Below are positions 19,303-26,185 of a stretch of 26,185 bases of DNA, in pieces. The stretch lies in assembly GCA_964575425.1 (NCBI GenBank), contig CAZNRD010000037.1:1-26185 (forward strand). Direction: 5' to 3'. Numbering within the stretch: position 1 is the stretch's first letter; the number at the start of each line of letters is the position of its first letter. The position numbers and the translations under genes are program-made. This stretch comes from DATEAV01 sp964575425. Lineage in GTDB: Bacteria > Chloroflexota > Anaerolineae > Anaerolineales > E44-bin32. The notes beneath the pieces were generated by a model that was not told the DNA's origin, ran no database searches, and saw only the letters and a program-made list of their open reading frames with translations.

Positions 19303-19656
19303 CTTGAGGAACGCAGGCCGCAGCTGCTCCTTGGACATGGCGGCCCCCGGAAACCGAACGAACAGTTCCGCGAAGACCGACCTGCGGCGGCTCTCAAGCC
19401 AATCGCGGCGGTTGCGGGCTGCAATGCCTTGCTGTTCGGCCGTACTCACCTTCCGTATCAGAAGGCGATCTCCGGGACATCGTTCATCAACGTGGGGTCG
19501 GTGGGCAAGCCCAAGGCTGCCTGGGCGGTCGATGACCTGGAACAGGATATCGGCCTAGTGCATCGATCTCTGGGCCGGCGAGGGCTGCAGAGCATCTCCG
19601 ACATCGGGCCGGGGGTGGCGCAGGTGATCGAGGGCAGATTGGCTGCGGAGGGATGA
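19303..19656 (+). pseudogene. Decayed metallophosphoesterase (YfcE/MJ0936-like), C-terminal part only
   Basis: The frame from about 19303 to the TGA at 19656 reads like the second half of a calcineurin-like phosphodiesterase: LLLGHGGPRKPNEQFREDRP, then LLFGRTHLPYQKAISGTSFI, then NVGSVGKPKAAWAVDD. This matches the family pattern with HG(S/T)PR, (F)GHTHxP and NxGSVGxPK. The metal-binding GHTH is mutated to GRTH, and the first half (usually beginning with a DIHGN motif) is absent: a stop lies at 19282-19284 and no start with a ribosome site precedes the homology. The part after KPKAAW (to 19656) departs from the family. I judge it a 5'-truncated remnant. The 5' piece of a functional gene is not visible in the window. 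Confidence 0.65.
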
Positions 19657-19735
19657 GGGGAAGTGGTCTGCGGTGGTTGTCGCGCTGCTGTCGGGTCGGC
19701 GCCATTGCACCATCATCCGGGGGCAAGGGCCCGCA

Positions 19736-19744
19736 TGTTATAAT
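19736..19744 (+). promoter_or_regulatory. Extended -10 promoter of the P-type ATPase gene
   Basis: TGT-TATAAT (19736-19744) carries the TGn extension and a perfect -10 hexamer. No fair -35 is seen at 16-18 bp, as allowed for extended -10 promoters. Transcription would start near 19751, leaving a leader of about 40 bases before ATG 19792, which has no clear Shine-Dalgarno. Confidence 0.7.
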
Positions 19745-19791
19745 GCGCGCAACCTGATCGGCCCCTGATTTCTTTTCCTCGAGCTAGCCTC

Positions 19792-22602
19792 ATGGCGATC
19801 GGAAGCCCCCAACAGCCGGTGAAGGGCGCCGGCCTCCGCTCCGCCCGCGAGAGCGACACCTGGCACGCGCGCGAGGCAGAGGACGTCTTTCGCAGCCTTG
19901 AGACCTCACCCCAGCAAGGGTTGACTTCGGCCGAAGCCGCCAGGCGCCTGGCCGCTCACGGCCCGAACGAATTGGCCGAGGCCCCGCGGCCGGGGCTGTG
20001 GCGAATGCTGTTCGACCAGTTCAACAGCTTCATCGTCATCATCCTGATCGTGGCCTCGCTCCTGTCAGCGGTCCTCGGCGACTACCTCGAGGCGGGAGCC
20101 ATCCTGGCCATCGTCGTGCTCAACGCGGTCCTCGGGGTGGTACAGGAACATCGGGCCGAGCAGGCGCTCGCTGCGCTGCGGCGCATGGCGGCGCCGGAGG
20201 CACAAGTCATCCGTGATGGTCACCGCCAGGTCATCCCGGCGCGAGAAGTTGTCCCCGGCGACATCGTGCTGCTGGAGGCAGGCAACTACGTCCCGGCTGA
20301 CCTGCGCCTGATCGAGACGGCCAACCTGCGCATCGAGGAGGCCGCCCTTACAGGCGAATCGGCGGCCGTGGAGAAGGATGGGCGCGTGACGCTGCGCCAG
20401 GATGTGCCCCTTGGCGACCGGCTCAACACGGCCTTCATGGGCACGCTCGTCAGCTACGGCCGCGGCAAGGGCGTGGTGGTCAGCACGGGGATGCACACCC
20501 AGATCGGGATGATCGCCACCATGCTGCAGCTGGTCGAGGAGGAACCGACTCCGCTGCAACGGCGCCTGGACCGGCTGGGTAAGGTCCTGGGCTGGGCGGC
20601 GCTGGCCGTGTGCGCGCTGGTTCTTGTCCTCGGGTGGGCACGCGGCCACGAGGCGCTCGACATGTTCCTTATCGCCGTCAGCCTAGCGGTGGCTGCTGTG
20701 CCCGAGGGGCTGCCGGCGGTGGTCACCATCACCCTCGCCCTGGGCATGCGCGAGATGATCAAGCGCCATGCCCTGATCCGCCGCCTATCTTCGGTTGAGA
20801 CGCTCGGCTCGGCCACGGTCATCTGCTCCGACAAGACCGGAACGCTGACGCAGAACCAGATGACGGTCACGCGCCTGTGGGTCGATGGCGTCAGCTTCGA
20901 AGTCACCGGGCAGGGCTACGTGCCGCAGGGGCAGTTCCGCATCGACGGCCGGCCTGTGGACCTCAGGGACTACCCGGCCGCCCTCACTGCCCTGTGGGTG
21001 GCGGTGCTGGCCAACGATGCTTCACTGGAACGGGCGGAGGAGGCGAATTCGGGCTACCGTATGGCGGGGGACCCGACAGAAGGTGCCCTGATCGTAGCTG
21101 CCGCCAAGGCCGGGGCGCAGCGCGAGGTCCTCGGCGCTGCCTACCCGCGCATCGATGAGGTCCCCTTCGACTCCAGCCGCAAGCGCATGACCACCGTCCA
21201 CAAGGTGGTCGACCCGCGCCCGGAGGACTTCAGCCCGTTCTACGATTCCGCGCTGCGCGGATGGGAGGTGGCCGCCACCAAGGGCGCGCCCGATGTCATC
21301 CTTGAGCTGTGCACGCAGCGGCAGCGCCTGAACGACCGGCCGGAACGCATGACCGACGAGGCGCGGCGAGAAATCCTGGCGGCCAACGAGGCCATGACCC
21401 GCCAGGCGCTGCGCGTCTTGGCGGTCGCCTACCGTGCCGAACCGGATCTCCCGGATTGCCCGACTGCGGAAACCCTGGAACGCGACCTGACGTTCGTGGG
21501 CCTGATCGGGATGATCGACCCGGCGCGGCCGGAGGTGCCGCCGGCCGTCGAGAAGGCACGGCGCGCCGGTATCCGCACCGTGATGATCACCGGCGACTAC
21601 CCCGAGACCGCCCGCGCCATCGCCCGGGCCATCAGCCTGCTGCGGCCCGGCCATCAGGTGCTCTCCGGCGGCGAGCTGGACCGGCTGGACGACGAGGCGC
21701 TGCGGCTGGAGGTAACCCGCACCGACGTCTTCGCCCGCGTTTCGCCCGAGCATAAGGTGCGCATCGTGAATGCCCTGAAGCGTAACGGCGAAGTGGTGGC
21801 GATGACCGGCGATGGGGTCAACGATGCCCCGGCACTCAAGCGTGCCGACATCGGTGTGGCCATGGGCATCGCCGGCACCGACGTCACCAGGGAAACTGCC
21901 GACATGGTGCTCACAGACGACAACTACGCCAGCATCGTCTCAGCTGTCGAGCAAGGCCGCATAATTTATTCCAACATTCGCAAGTTCGTCTTCTACCTGC
22001 TTTCCTGCAACTTAGCCGAGATCGCCGTCATCTTCATTGCCGTGCTGGCCGGCTTGCCCTCCCCGCTGAATGCCATCCAGCTGCTCTGGCTCAACCTGAT
22101 CACCGACGGCGCGCCGGCCCTGGCGCTGGGCGTAGAGAAGGGCGATCCTGACACCATGGATCAACCGCCTCGGCCGCCCTCAGAGCCGATCATCAACCGG
22201 GAAATGCGTCTGCACGTGGCGGCGCAGACGATCGCCAAGGCCGCCGGAACTCTGATTGCCTACGGAGTGGGTCTCCGCCTGCACCCCGCGCAGCCCCAAC
22301 TTGCCAGGACCATGGCGTTTGCTACTCTGGCCCTTTCCGAACTGTTGCGGGCTTTCACCACCCGTTCCGAGCGGTACTCCCTGTTCGCTGTAGGCCTGAC
22401 CTCAAACCGCCCGCTGATCTTTGCGGTCCTGCTGTCCCTGCTGGTCACCGTGCCGGTGCTGTACCTGCCCTTCCTGCAGCCGCTCTTCGGCACGGTCTCC
22501 TTGGGGGCAGCACAGTGGAGGGTGATCTTGCCCTTAGTGATGCTGCCTGCTGCCGTACATGAGCTGACCAAGTGGGCTATCAGACGCAGGATCGCTCGCT
22601 GA
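19792..22602 (+). CDS. Cation-transporting P-type ATPase (P2A, Ca2+ type)
   Basis: A 936-aa P-type ATPase with the SERCA/PMR1-like arrangement: N-terminal helices (residues 10-50), TM1-2 (about 68-120), actuator loop with TGES (187-190), TM3-4 with PEGLPAVVTI (Glu305 inside it), phosphorylation motif CSDKTGTLTQNQM (Asp347), nucleotide-binding domain, GDGVNDAPAL hinge, then TM5 CNLAEIAVIF and TM6 LWLNLITDGAPALALG. Residues corresponding to the Ca2+-site ligands of SERCA (TM4 Glu, TM5 Asn and Glu, TM6 Asn and Asp) are present, so Ca2+ or Mn2+ is the likely ion. Export of Ca2+ from the cytoplasm is the probable role; other P2A cations cannot be excluded. No ribosome site is clear before ATG 19792. 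Confidence 0.93.
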   Translation: MAIGSPQQPVKGAGLRSARESDTWHAREAEDVFRSLETSPQQGLTSAEAARRLAAHGPNELAEAPRPGLWRMLFDQFNSFIVIILIVASLLSAVLGDYLEAGAILAIVVLNAVLGVVQEHRAEQALAALRRMAAPEAQVIRDGHRQVIPAREVVPGDIVLLEAGNYVPADLRLIETANLRIEEAALTGESAAVEKDGRVTLRQDVPLGDRLNTAFMGTLVSYGRGKGVVVSTGMHTQIGMIATMLQLVEEEPTPLQRRLDRLGKVLGWAALAVCALVLVLGWARGHEALDMFLIAVSLAVAAVPEGLPAVVTITLALGMREMIKRHALIRRLSSVETLGSATVICSDKTGTLTQNQMTVTRLWVDGVSFEVTGQGYVPQGQFRIDGRPVDLRDYPAALTALWVAVLANDASLERAEEANSGYRMAGDPTEGALIVAAAKAGAQREVLGAAYPRIDEVPFDSSRKRMTTVHKVVDPRPEDFSPFYDSALRGWEVAATKGAPDVILELCTQRQRLNDRPERMTDEARREILAANEAMTRQALRVLAVAYRAEPDLPDCPTAETLERDLTFVGLIGMIDPARPEVPPAVEKARRAGIRTVMITGDYPETARAIARAISLLRPGHQVLSGGELDRLDDEALRLEVTRTDVFARVSPEHKVRIVNALKRNGEVVAMTGDGVNDAPALKRADIGVAMGIAGTDVTRETADMVLTDDNYASIVSAVEQGRIIYSNIRKFVFYLLSCNLAEIAVIFIAVLAGLPSPLNAIQLLWLNLITDGAPALALGVEKGDPDTMDQPPRPPSEPIINREMRLHVAAQTIAKAAGTLIAYGVGLRLHPAQPQLARTMAFATLALSELLRAFTTRSERYSLFAVGLTSNRPLIFAVLLSLLVTVPVLYLPFLQPLFGTVSLGAAQWRVILPLVMLPAAVHELTKWAIRRRIAR

Positions 22603-22620
22603 GGACGAAGGAGCGAGAGG

Positions 22621-22653
22621 ATGGCTCCCACCCGGCCGCGGCAGCCGCGATGA
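22621..22653 (+). CDS. Possible 10-codon leader ORF before ubiB
   Basis: ATG 22621 follows a GAGAGG-type ribosome site and encodes MAPTRPRQPR before TGA at 22651-22653, which overlaps the ATG of the following gene (ATGA, 22650-22653). That ATG lacks its own Shine-Dalgarno, so reinitiation after this mini-ORF could set its translation. It is too short to be judged by coding statistics. Confidence 0.35.
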   Translation: MAPTRPRQPR

Positions 22654-24299
22654 ATCGGATAAGCGGCCTGCGTCGGCGCCACCTGAGGGTCCTGACCTTC
22701 TTCGCAGGGCTCCTGGCCAGCATCGTGTGGTGGGATTTGGTGCTGCGGCGCCTTGGCCTGCGTGCCCTCCCCCGCCGTACAGCACCGGCCCGCTACCGGC
22801 GCGCAGCACAGCGTTTCCGCACGCTGGCCTCGGAGTTGGGAGGGGTGTGGATCAAGGTCGGGCAGTTTCTCTCGGCACGCGTCGACGTCCTGCCTGAGGC
22901 CGTGACCGAGGAGCTGGCCTCGCTGCAAGACGAGGTGGCAGCCGAACCGCTGCCACTGATCACGACCGTCGTCGAAACCGAACTCGGCGGCCGGCTGGAG
23001 GATCGCTTCGCCTGGTTCGATCCTCAGCCCTTGGCCTCGGCCTCGTTGGGACAGGTGCACCGGGCGCGCCTGCACTCTGGTGAGGTAGTCGTGGTGAAGG
23101 TGCAGCGCCCGCAGATCGAGGACCTGCTGCGAGTGGACCTGTCGGCGCTGCGCATGGTCATCGGCTGGCTCAAGCGTTACCCGCCCATCCGCCGCCGCGC
23201 CGACCTCGACGCGCTGTTCGATGAGTTCAGCCGGACGCTGTGGGAAGAGGTCGACTACCTGGCCGAGGCGCAGCACGCGCGGCGCTTGGCCGAGATGTTC
23301 GCCGACGATGCGGACGTCCGCATTCCTGCGGTCCACGGGGCGTACACCACCCAGCGCACCCTGACGCTGGAGGACGTCTACTTCATTAAGATCACGGACT
23401 ACGCCGCGCTGGAAGCAGCGGGCATCGATCGGAGCGAAGCCGCCGACCGTCTGTTCCGGACCTACCTGCGCCAGATCTTCGTCGAGGGCTTTTTCCACGC
23501 CGATCCGCATCCGGGGAATTTGTTTGCCGAGCCGCTGGAGGACGGCCGGTGGCGACTGGTGTTCGTCGACTTCGGGATGGTCGGCCGCCTGAGCCCGCGG
23601 GTGCGTCAGGGGCTGCGCAGCCTGGCGATTGCGGTTGGGGCGCGGGACCTGGACCGTCTGATGCAAGCCTACCAGGAGCTCGGCGTGCTGCTTCCGGGGG
23701 CGGACCTGCAGCGCATCCGTCAGGCCGAGGCCGCCGTATTCGACCGTTTCTGGGGCAAGGGCATGCGCGAGCTGGTCGACCTGGACCCACAGGAGATGCG
23801 GCAGATTGCGCGCCAGTTGCGCGATGTCCTCTACGAGATGCCTTTTCAGCTGCCGAAGGACCTGGTGTTCCTCGGGCGCTGTGTGGCAATCCTGGCGGGG
23901 ATCTGCACCGGCCTGAACCCCGATTTCAACCTGTTTGAAAGCCTGGCGCCCTTCGCACGGAGGCTCTTGGCGGAAGAGGCAGGAAGCTGGTTCGATGCCA
24001 TGCTCGAAGAAATGCGCGCACAGGGGAGGGCGCTGCTGACAATGCCGCAGCGCATGCAGCGGACTCTCGATCGCATCGAGCGCGGAGAGACGGTCGTCAC
24101 TGCCCGGGCTGCGCCCGAGCTGGAGGGGCAGATTGTGTCCCTGAGGCACGCGGTCGACCGCCTGGCAATCGCTGTGCTCGCGGGAGCGCTTCTTCTGGCT
24201 GGAACGGTGCTGCTCATCGCCGGCGAGCGGTGGGTGGGTGTCAGCGTGCTGGTCCTGGCGAGTCTCCTCGGGGCAATCCTCGTGCTGCGGCGGCCATGA
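22650..24299 (+). CDS. ubiB: UbiB/ABC1/ADCK-family atypical kinase
   Basis: A 549-aa UbiB-family protein. After a short N-terminal hydrophobic segment (LTFFAGLLASIVWWDLVLRR), it shows the family's KxGQ motif (KVGQ, 69-72), the A-rich/glycine-poor nucleotide loop (ASASLGQVHRA), VVVKVQRP with the invariant Lys, EVDYLAEAQHARRL, HADPHPGN (His283-Asp285 catalytic segment) and the DFG motif (Asp307). Two transmembrane helices end it (about 505-545), as in bacterial UbiB. The family supports quinone (ubiquinone-type or related) biosynthesis or membrane lipid homeostasis, with ATPase rather than protein-kinase activity. Its ATG 22650 is chosen because the kinase-like N-terminus follows it; see the mini-ORF just upstream. 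It follows the Ca2+-type ATPase by 47 bp and precedes an ICMT-like gene by 11 bp. Confidence 0.92.
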   Translation: MNRISGLRRRHLRVLTFFAGLLASIVWWDLVLRRLGLRALPRRTAPARYRRAAQRFRTLASELGGVWIKVGQFLSARVDVLPEAVTEELASLQDEVAAEPLPLITTVVETELGGRLEDRFAWFDPQPLASASLGQVHRARLHSGEVVVVKVQRPQIEDLLRVDLSALRMVIGWLKRYPPIRRRADLDALFDEFSRTLWEEVDYLAEAQHARRLAEMFADDADVRIPAVHGAYTTQRTLTLEDVYFIKITDYAALEAAGIDRSEAADRLFRTYLRQIFVEGFFHADPHPGNLFAEPLEDGRWRLVFVDFGMVGRLSPRVRQGLRSLAIAVGARDLDRLMQAYQELGVLLPGADLQRIRQAEAAVFDRFWGKGMRELVDLDPQEMRQIARQLRDVLYEMPFQLPKDLVFLGRCVAILAGICTGLNPDFNLFESLAPFARRLLAEEAGSWFDAMLEEMRAQGRALLTMPQRMQRTLDRIERGETVVTARAAPELEGQIVSLRHAVDRLAIAVLAGALLLAGTVLLIAGERWVGVSVLVLASLLGAILVLRRP

Positions 24300-24310
24300 G
24301 GGAGGGTGAC

Positions 24311-25012
24311 ATGGCCAGGGAAACGCAAAACATCCGGAAAGAAGCGGTCGTCCGATTCCTGGCCTATATGGTCCTGCTTCTCGTCATCCCCTTCCTTGTG
24401 GCGGGAAGGCTGGATTGGTGGGGAATGTGGGCGCTGGCAGGCATCAGCCTGATCACGGGCGTGGGCAGCCGACTGATCGTCCTGCGCCGTTTTCCGGACC
24501 TCGCCCTCGAGCGGGCCAGTGCTGCTCAGGCGGAAGGGGTCGAGCCATGGGACCGCCTCCTGATGCCCCTGGTGGCTGTGCTCGGGCCACTTCTCACCCT
24601 GCTGGTTGCGGCGCTGGATGTTCGCTTCGGCTGTAGCGAGGGTTTTGCGCTGGCCGCTGAGGTTGGGGGCCTGGTGCTGGTGCTTTCCGGGTCGCTTCTG
24701 GGCACGTGGGCGATGATCGTCAACCGCTTCTTCTCGGCTGTGGTCCGTATCCAGAGTGAGCGAGGGCATGCCGTTGTCACCTCAGGGCCCTACCGCTGGC
24801 TGCGCCATCCTGCATATGCCGGAGGGATTCTGGCGAACATCGGCTGGCCGCTTCTGCTGAGCTCGCGCTGGGCCTTGCTGCCCGCCGCCCTGACGGCCCT
24901 GGCAACGGGGGTCCGGACTCACCTGGAGGATCGAGTGCTGCTGGCGAGGCTTCCTGGCTATCGGGACTATGCTCGCCGCACCCGTTACCGCCTGGTTCCG
25001 GGAATCTGGTGA
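24311..25012 (+). CDS. Isoprenylcysteine carboxyl methyltransferase-like protein (233 aa)
   Basis: A membrane protein with about five transmembrane segments (14-35, 39-58, 84-105, 114-135, 170-195 by eye). The C-terminal active-site region is well preserved: VVTSGPYRWLRHPAYAGGIL with the RHPxYxG motif, then RTHLEDRVLLARLPGYRDYA and RTRYRLVPGIW. These are ICMT/phospholipid-methyltransferase-family elements binding S-adenosylmethionine. The substrate in bacteria is seldom known; isoprenoid or phospholipid groups are possible, and proximity to ubiB hints at quinone or lipid modification. ATG 24311 follows GGAGGGTGAC; ATG 24296, overlapping the ubiB stop, is an alternative start. Compare the divergent relative at 10134. 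Confidence 0.87.
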   Translation: MARETQNIRKEAVVRFLAYMVLLLVIPFLVAGRLDWWGMWALAGISLITGVGSRLIVLRRFPDLALERASAAQAEGVEPWDRLLMPLVAVLGPLLTLLVAALDVRFGCSEGFALAAEVGGLVLVLSGSLLGTWAMIVNRFFSAVVRIQSERGHAVVTSGPYRWLRHPAYAGGILANIGWPLLLSSRWALLPAALTALATGVRTHLEDRVLLARLPGYRDYARRTRYRLVPGIW

Positions 25013-25085
25013 GGCGTGGATAGTGCCCCCGACTGAGCCGTGAGCAGTCGACCCTAGGAGAACCGAACTGAGCCAGCTGTTCTAG

Positions 25086-25115
25086 TTGACAACGGTAGGA
25101 CTTCCGTACTAGGAT
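25086..25115 (+). promoter_or_regulatory. Promoter of the GntR gene with operator-like repeat
   Basis: TTGACA (25086-25091, consensus) and TAGGAT (25110-25115) are 18 bp apart. The spacer has the inverted repeat ACGG-N8-CCGT (25092-25107), and TAGGA occurs at 25096 and 25110. GntR/HutC regulators commonly bind in their own promoter, so this is a plausible autoregulatory site. Confidence 0.6.
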
Positions 25116-25156
25116 GGAGCAGGGTGGTCCTAACCGGTCATAGACAGCAGGGGCCG

Positions 25157-25999
25157 ATGGCTTCGAGCATAGGCCTGGATGGAACAGCCGCTCGGCCGCT
25201 GTATTTGCAGCTCCGCGACACGCTCCTGAGGCGGATCGAGACCGGGGAGTACGCGCCGCACCAGCGCCTGCCCTCGGAGCGTGAGCTCAGCCGTGCCTTT
25301 CGCGTGAGCCGCATCACCGTGCGGCAGGCCCTTGCCGACTTGGCGCAGAGCGGAAGGGTTTACACCCGCGTTGGCAAGGGGACGTATGTGGGTGATCCTT
25401 CTGCGCGCCAGCCGCTTGGGTCCCTCTTTGGGTTCAGTGAGAGCGTGCGTTGGCATGGCCGCGTGCCGAGCTCGAGTCTGCTTGAAGCCGGTCTAATGCC
25501 GGCCGATGAGGTCATTGCCGTCCGGCTGCGACTCCTGCCCGGCGAGGAGGTGGTTCGCCTGCGCCGGCTGCGCAAGGCAGACGGCGTGCCGATCGTGATC
25601 GAGTCGACGCACCTACCCCACGCCGCCTGCCCCGGCCTGCTGCGGAAGATGAGCCATCATGCCTCGCTGTATGCCATTCTGGAAGAGAGCTACGGCTTGA
25701 AAATGGTGTCGGCGGAGGTGACGCTGGAGGCGGCTTTGGCGGATGAGTCCGAGGCAGCGCTGCTCCACGTTGCCAGGCCGGCCGCCGTGCTGCGCATGGA
25801 GCAGATCAGCTCCGTCGCTGATGGTCGACCGATGGAATTCACCCGTTCTACCTATCGTGGAGACGGATATCGCTTCAACGCGATTCTGCAGCGCGGCCGT
25901 CCCGCCGCGGAGGCAGCCGCGGGCCAGCCCCGACCGGCCTCACAGGTGATCCTGCCTGATCCGAGCGGCGCGGCCGGGGAGGAGGTGCATCGGAGCTAG
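25157..25999 (+). CDS. GntR/HutC-family regulator with UTRA domain
   Basis: A 280-aa GntR regulator. Winged-helix domain, residues 10-80: PLYLQLRDTLLRRIETGEYA, then LPSERELSRAFRVSRITVRQ, then GRVYTRVGKGTYVGDPS. The UTRA-type effector domain runs to about 255 (VIAVRLRLLPGEEVVRLRRL, LYAILEESYGLKMVSAEVTL, GRPMEFTRSTYRGDGYRFNA). The last 25 residues are Pro/Ala rich. ATG 25157 is taken after CAGGGG; the GTG 25124 start adds eleven unlike residues. It precedes a PTS EIIC gene, 61 bp on, and probably represses it until a sugar phosphate or sugar binds the UTRA domain. The sugar cannot be told from sequence. Confidence 0.9.
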   Translation: MASSIGLDGTAARPLYLQLRDTLLRRIETGEYAPHQRLPSERELSRAFRVSRITVRQALADLAQSGRVYTRVGKGTYVGDPSARQPLGSLFGFSESVRWHGRVPSSSLLEAGLMPADEVIAVRLRLLPGEEVVRLRRLRKADGVPIVIESTHLPHAACPGLLRKMSHHASLYAILEESYGLKMVSAEVTLEAALADESEAALLHVARPAAVLRMEQISSVADGRPMEFTRSTYRGDGYRFNAILQRGRPAAEAAAGQPRPASQVILPDPSGAAGEEVHRS

Positions 26000-26060
26000 A
26001 GAGGGGAGGTTTGTACCCGACCATCCGTCTAGCGCATGGCTCTGAGAGGAGAGGCTGAAG

Positions 26061-26185
26061 ATGGAAGCTGCAAAGAGCAAGAAAGGTTGGGCCGACCGGC
26101 TGGCGGAGGGGATGGAATTCCTGGCCCCTCTGTTCGATCAGCCCCACCTGGCCTCGGTGCGCGATGGATTCGTGGCCCTCATGCC
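26061..26185 (+). CDS. PTS sugar-specific EIIC component, N-terminal part
   Basis: The first 41 codons are present; the gene runs off the window. ATG 26061 follows GAGAGGAGAGG. The end, HLASVRDGFVALMP (residues 28-41), matches the start of lactose/cellobiose-type EIIC permeases (xLxAIRDGFxxLMPxxxxG), which precedes the first transmembrane helix. The visible N-terminus MEAAKSKKGWADRLAEGMEF is a basic cytoplasmic lead. Being directly after a GntR/HutC regulator supports a sugar-uptake operon continuing to the right. Substrate is unknown. Confidence 0.75.
   Translation, partial: MEAAKSKKGWADRLAEGMEFLAPLFDQPHLASVRDGFVALM

Noticed and set aside
19429..19656. Short ORF read as a functional small protein starting at TTG 19429
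   Set aside because: The homology to a metallophosphoesterase continues upstream of that codon, and no ribosome site precedes it.
22260..24149. Long minus-strand frame opposite ubiB
   Set aside because: UbiB motifs are clear on the plus strand; this is a third-position GC shadow.

Overview
The window is GC-rich bacterial chromosome (roughly 65% G+C by eye), densely packed with ordinary housekeeping and accessory operons. No rRNA, tRNA, CRISPR array, insertion sequence or phage gene was recognised. Two GAAC-N4-GTTC (Gram-positive-type) LexA boxes, Pho boxes built from 8-bp repeats with 3-bp gaps, lipoproteins with Thr/Pro-rich linkers, a Gmad2-type lipoprotein and a sqr-DUF1641-dsrC-dsrE cluster together suggest a Chloroflexota bacterium (Anaerolineae-like). 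This is inference from gene content, not a phylogenetic result.

Layout. (1) 1-1354, minus strand: a three-gene operon (RecA/RadB-like protein without a P-loop lysine, 91-aa helical protein, family B DNA polymerase) behind a promoter overlapped by a LexA box. (2) 1450-4831, plus: ArsR regulator, sulfide:quinone oxidoreductase, DUF1641 protein, TusE/DsrC and DsrE-like proteins, forming a sulfide-oxidation and sulfur-relay operon that ends in a hairpin. (3) 4907-6790: divergent plsC-type acyltransferase and GNAT protein sharing a symmetric promoter. (4) 6820-8312: a lone HARE-HTH/nuclease-like protein, then on the minus strand a LuxR-HTH regulator plus a 69-aa protein behind a consensus promoter whose spacer holds a second LexA box. 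(5) 8358-10727: Gmad2 lipoprotein, a membrane protein made of a triplicated module, and an isoprenylcysteine-methyltransferase-like membrane protein.

(6) 10765-19261: a phosphate block. A PAP-phosphatase-like gene that may be leaderless, a 47-aa ORF, phoB and phoR are tightly packed. Two Pho boxes of identical geometry follow, one before a small Cys-rich protein and one before pstS-pstC-pstA-pstB-surE. A strong hairpin separates pstS from pstC; there is no phoU in the block. (7) 19262-19791: decayed remnant of a metallophosphoesterase, then an extended -10 promoter. (8) 19792-25012: Ca2+-type P-type ATPase, UbiB/ABC1 kinase-like protein and a second ICMT-like methyltransferase. (9) 25086-end: GntR/HutC regulator and the start of a PTS EIIC gene.

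The most promising unusual system is the SOS-type control shown at two places: a PolB operon arranged by analogy like an imuA-imuB-dnaE2 mutasome (RecA-like protein with a dead P-loop next to a polymerase), and a LuxR-type regulator gene with a textbook sigma-70 promoter. Both carry the same TAGAAC-N4-GTTCTA operator. The second is the Pho regulon, where a previously unremarked small Cys-rich gene carries the same promoter architecture as pstS.
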